Shown here: positions 5,862 to 8,414 of the stretch, one piece after another
Position numbering within the stretch: position 1 is the stretch's first letter
Layout: every line of letters begins with the position of its first letter
Assembly: GCA_029266295.1 (NCBI GenBank)
Contig: JAQSXD010000153.1
Coordinates: 1-8,414 of the forward strand
Origin: Bacillota bacterium
GTDB taxonomy: Bacteria; Bacillota; Clostridia; Peptostreptococcales; Anaerovoracaceae
DNA: 8,414 nt
Reading direction: 5' to 3'
Program-made: the position numbers and the translations under genes
The notes under the pieces: generated by a model
The model's database searches: none
What the model saw: the letters and a program-made list of their open reading frames with translations, nothing else
Told to the model about the DNA's origin: nothing

Positions 5862-8414
5862 ATGGAGAGAAAACAGGCGAGGGATTTTTATGAAGCATTG
5901 GCAGAAAGGCTAACAGATCGAAAATTCCTTAAAACAGTGGGTATGACAAAAAAGGAAATGCAAGAGTTTCTTCGCAACGGAGACTGGAGGAATCAAATCA
6001 TCCAGTTGGCAAAAGCAGACAGGATTTGCTGTAAAGCTGTGCTGACGGTGTGCGAAAAGATTCTTTCCATGCTTTCACCGATGCCTGAGAAGGGCTGGCT
6101 CGATTATATCTTTCAACATACCCTCAATCAGATGTTTCCTGAGAGTACCCTGCCGGTTTCGCAGAGGGCTTTTGAACCAGGAAGGATCTTCTATCTGAAT
6201 GTGTTGAGGTATTTGCTCAAATACGAAGAACGGAACCGTCCCTTTGATCCTGTGACACACATTGCTTTTTTAACGCCGAAGGAATTTAATGAAATGGAAA
6301 CCTCGGCCGAATATGAACGGCTGCTTCAGATTTTTGGCGACCAGCATATCTATGAGTTTATGAGGATCGCGTCAGAGATTACACCGTTTCAAACCCTGGC
6401 GCATATTGCCGGGGTTCACCATGTTTCTATGCAGATTGGCAAACAGTTGCTTCGTGCAGGGCTACCGGTGGATCTTGCACTTTTGTCGGGCGCAGCTGTC
6501 GGACACGACATCGGAAAATTTGGCTGCAGGCCTGAAGAATCGGGCAGAATACCTTATCTCCATTATTATTATACGGATCGTTATTTTAAGAAAAATCATA
6601 TGCCGGTCATCGGTCACATCGCGGCGAATCACTCAACCTGGGATCTGGAGCTGGAGAATCTTTCTGTGGAATCCCTCATTCTGATCTATTCGGACTTCAG
6701 AGTGAAGAGCGTAAGAGACAGGAATCATAGGGAATCGGTCCTTTTTTATAGTCTGGCAGATTCCTTTGATGTAATTTTAAATAAATTGGACAACGTGGAT
6801 GATCAGAAAAAATACCGCTATGAAAAGGTCTATGCAAAACTCCGTGACTTTGAAGATTTTATGGTGGGAATGGGGATTCGTACCGATCTTTCCTCTGACG
6901 AAGGAGAGAAAACCGCCAGTAAGGATGCGGCACTTTTGGGGCCGGAGGAAGTGCTGCAGAGGCTGAAACATCTGGCCATCCAGCACAATATCATGGTGAT
7001 GCATAAGCTGAACAGCGAGACGGGGTTTGGAAACCTGATCGAAGCAGCGCGGAGTGAAAAAAATTGGAAGAATATGCGAGCTTACATCAACATCATACAC
7101 GAGTACTTTACGTATATGACCCAGAAGCAAAAGCTGAAATCTATGGCACTGCTCTATGAACTGCTTATGCACAGGGAAGGTGATATCAGAAGGCAGTGTG
7201 CTGACCTTATGGGTAATATTATCGTAAATTTTGATGAAGAATACCGGAAGGAACTTCCAGAAGGTGTTCGGCGAGAACCAGACAACATAACGAGCCTGGA
7301 ACTGTGGGAAAAATACCTGGATCTAGTAGTCAATCCGGATCATAAGGTGACGGATCAACACAGAAGATGGCTTTGGTATACCTTAAAGCTGATTATCTCT
7401 TCTGTTTTGGAGCGTTGTAAAGGGGATTGCAGAAATTACCTGGATGCGGTCCTTAGCCTCTATAAGGCGAAAGAAAATAATCTGACAGCGGCATTTGTAC
7501 TGCTGGATGCAGCGCTTGCACTGCCTTTGGAGTTCTGTACGGCAGAGGATAAACGGATGATTTTGAATTACGCAGTTCGGATGACAGAAAGTAATGAGAT
7601 TGAAGTTCAGATTTCCGCATTTAGAGTCATCCGGAGCTTCTCGAGCGATACGGATTGCTTGGCAGAGGGGGGAGCCGCTTCTATTTGTAATGCGTTGAAG
7701 ATTGCAGTAAATGAGGGCGGAGAGGGCATTGACTTTTTAAAACACAAGATATCGGAAAACATTGGCCCATGTGAAGGAATGTTATCCAATCATAAAGCAG
7801 GTTTAAAAAATGAAAATGAGAATGAGCATAATCAAGTCGCCGGCATAGCTTCCCGCATCTTTCTTGAAAATCTGAAGGCTGCAACGCCGTGGGTCATTAA
7901 ACACGTTAATATTGAACTTCTTCTGGACCAGATTCAGGATGCGGGAGAGGGTCTGCTTCTGCAAATTGCTGCCCATTTCTCCAATCTCATTAAGGTCAGT
8001 GAACGGGTTACTGTACGCCATAGCGCTGGCAGTGCGCTTCTTACTGTCATTCCGCATCTGAACTTAACCCAGAGAAATGAGATTGCGGTCGAGCTCAGCA
8101 AGGGTTTGGAGATAGGCGCATATGAATTTTCAAAATACATTCCCGAATATCTAGGACAGCTGGCGCTTTATTTGCACCCCTTTGAGCTGGACGAGCTGAT
8201 TTTGGATTTTAAGAAATTGCTCTGGAGCAATAGTGATCGGGTCTGCTCTGTAACATTGGATACGATTGGTGTTATGTTAAAAAATTATCCCTCCTATCTG
8301 GAGCGATTTCAGGAAAGTGAAGCATCCTACCAGACGAGACGAGAGACAATGATTGGTCTTCTTCTGAAAGGGCTTTCTGATTATCGCGAGGCAGTGAGCC
8401 AAGAGGCGTTTTTG
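5862..8414 (+). CDS. Large HD-domain phosphohydrolase with HEAT-like helical repeats (N-terminal 851 residues, open at right edge)
   Basis: The frame is open from the ATG at 5862, 6 nt after GGAGG, to the window end without a stop. Residues ~1-170 are helical and unassigned. Residues ~175-300 form an HD metal-dependent phosphohydrolase domain: H181 and H186/H187, then GHDIGKF with H215-D216 and K219, then H252, H257 (ANHSTW) and D278 (IYSDF), a full set of likely metal ligands. The HDIGK signature occurs in HD-GYP proteins, but no GYP motif follows; the spacing recalls compact YqeK-like nucleotide hydrolases. Residues ~360-851 are alpha-helical with HEAT-like units, for example around 430-455, 580-595, 715-735, 793-810 and 832-851, suggesting a protein-binding scaffold. 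A low-complexity NENENEHN stretch (650-657) marks a linker. No signal peptide or membrane segment is visible. Substrate and C-terminal domains are unknown. Confidence 0.85.
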   Translation, partial: MERKQARDFYEALAERLTDRKFLKTVGMTKKEMQEFLRNGDWRNQIIQLAKADRICCKAVLTVCEKILSMLSPMPEKGWLDYIFQHTLNQMFPESTLPVSQRAFEPGRIFYLNVLRYLLKYEERNRPFDPVTHIAFLTPKEFNEMETSAEYERLLQIFGDQHIYEFMRIASEITPFQTLAHIAGVHHVSMQIGKQLLRAGLPVDLALLSGAAVGHDIGKFGCRPEESGRIPYLHYYYTDRYFKKNHMPVIGHIAANHSTWDLELENLSVESLILIYSDFRVKSVRDRNHRESVLFYSLADSFDVILNKLDNVDDQKKYRYEKVYAKLRDFEDFMVGMGIRTDLSSDEGEKTASKDAALLGPEEVLQRLKHLAIQHNIMVMHKLNSETGFGNLIEAARSEKNWKNMRAYINIIHEYFTYMTQKQKLKSMALLYELLMHREGDIRRQCADLMGNIIVNFDEEYRKELPEGVRREPDNITSLELWEKYLDLVVNPDHKVTDQHRRWLWYTLKLIISSVLERCKGDCRNYLDAVLSLYKAKENNLTAAFVLLDAALALPLEFCTAEDKRMILNYAVRMTESNEIEVQISAFRVIRSFSSDTDCLAEGGAASICNALKIAVNEGGEGIDFLKHKISENIGPCEGMLSNHKAGLKNENENEHNQVAGIASRIFLENLKAATPWVIKHVNIELLLDQIQDAGEGLLLQIAAHFSNLIKVSERVTVRHSAGSALLTVIPHLNLTQRNEIAVELSKGLEIGAYEFSKYIPEYLGQLALYLHPFELDELILDFKKLLWSNSDRVCSVTLDTIGVMLKNYPSYLERFQESEASYQTRRETMIGLLLKGLSDYREAVSQEAFL

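Noticed and set aside
6777..7172. 131-codon minus-strand frame inside the HD gene
   Set aside because: Antisense to the continuous 851-codon plus-strand frame, with no supporting start signals or motifs.

Overview
The window looks like a piece of a low-to-mid GC Firmicute chromosome, most likely an anaerobic, amino-acid-fermenting member of the Clostridia. The evidence is the strong AGGAGG-type ribosome binding sites, A/T-rich intergenic DNA, clostridial-looking glutamate dehydrogenases, and a large protein pairing a PEP-synthase-type ATP-grasp domain with a nucleotidyltransferase. There are no tRNA or rRNA genes, insertion sequences, integrases or CRISPR arrays.

Layout: (i) Positions 1-93, minus strand, hold the first 31 codons of an NADP-type glutamate dehydrogenase (gdhA) that runs off the left edge. 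(ii) Positions 94-624 are non-coding: a candidate gdhA promoter, a cluster of ATGTAA/TTACAT repeats around a small palindrome, and a pair of competing hairpins downstream of the next gene. (iii) Positions 625-3756, minus strand, encode a 1043-residue protein with a GAF-like N-terminus, a pyruvate phosphate dikinase N-terminal ATP-grasp domain, a family-specific segment and a C-terminal nucleotidyltransferase. It has no phosphohistidine or PEP-binding domain, so it is not an ordinary PEP synthase. (iv) Positions 3757-3925 hold a strong hairpin, a possible 24-codon ORF and a second small hairpin. (v) Positions 3926-5212, minus strand, encode a complete 428-residue Glu/Leu/Phe/Val dehydrogenase of the GudB/RocG type. 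(vi) Positions 5213-5861 are a 649-bp divergent promoter region rich in palindromes. (vii) Positions 5862-8414, plus strand, are the first 851 codons of a very large protein with an HD phosphohydrolase domain and alpha-helical, HEAT-like repeats, still open at the right edge.

How the genes may work together: two glutamate dehydrogenases of different subfamilies suggest separate ammonium-assimilating and glutamate-catabolic roles. The ATP-grasp/nucleotidyltransferase fusion and the HD/HEAT protein have no assigned pathway. They carry opposing types of chemistry (nucleotidyl or phosphoryl transfer versus phosphohydrolysis), so they could be the making and breaking arms of an unrecognised regulatory or nucleotide-signalling system next to glutamate metabolism. 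That link is inference from domains and gene order only.
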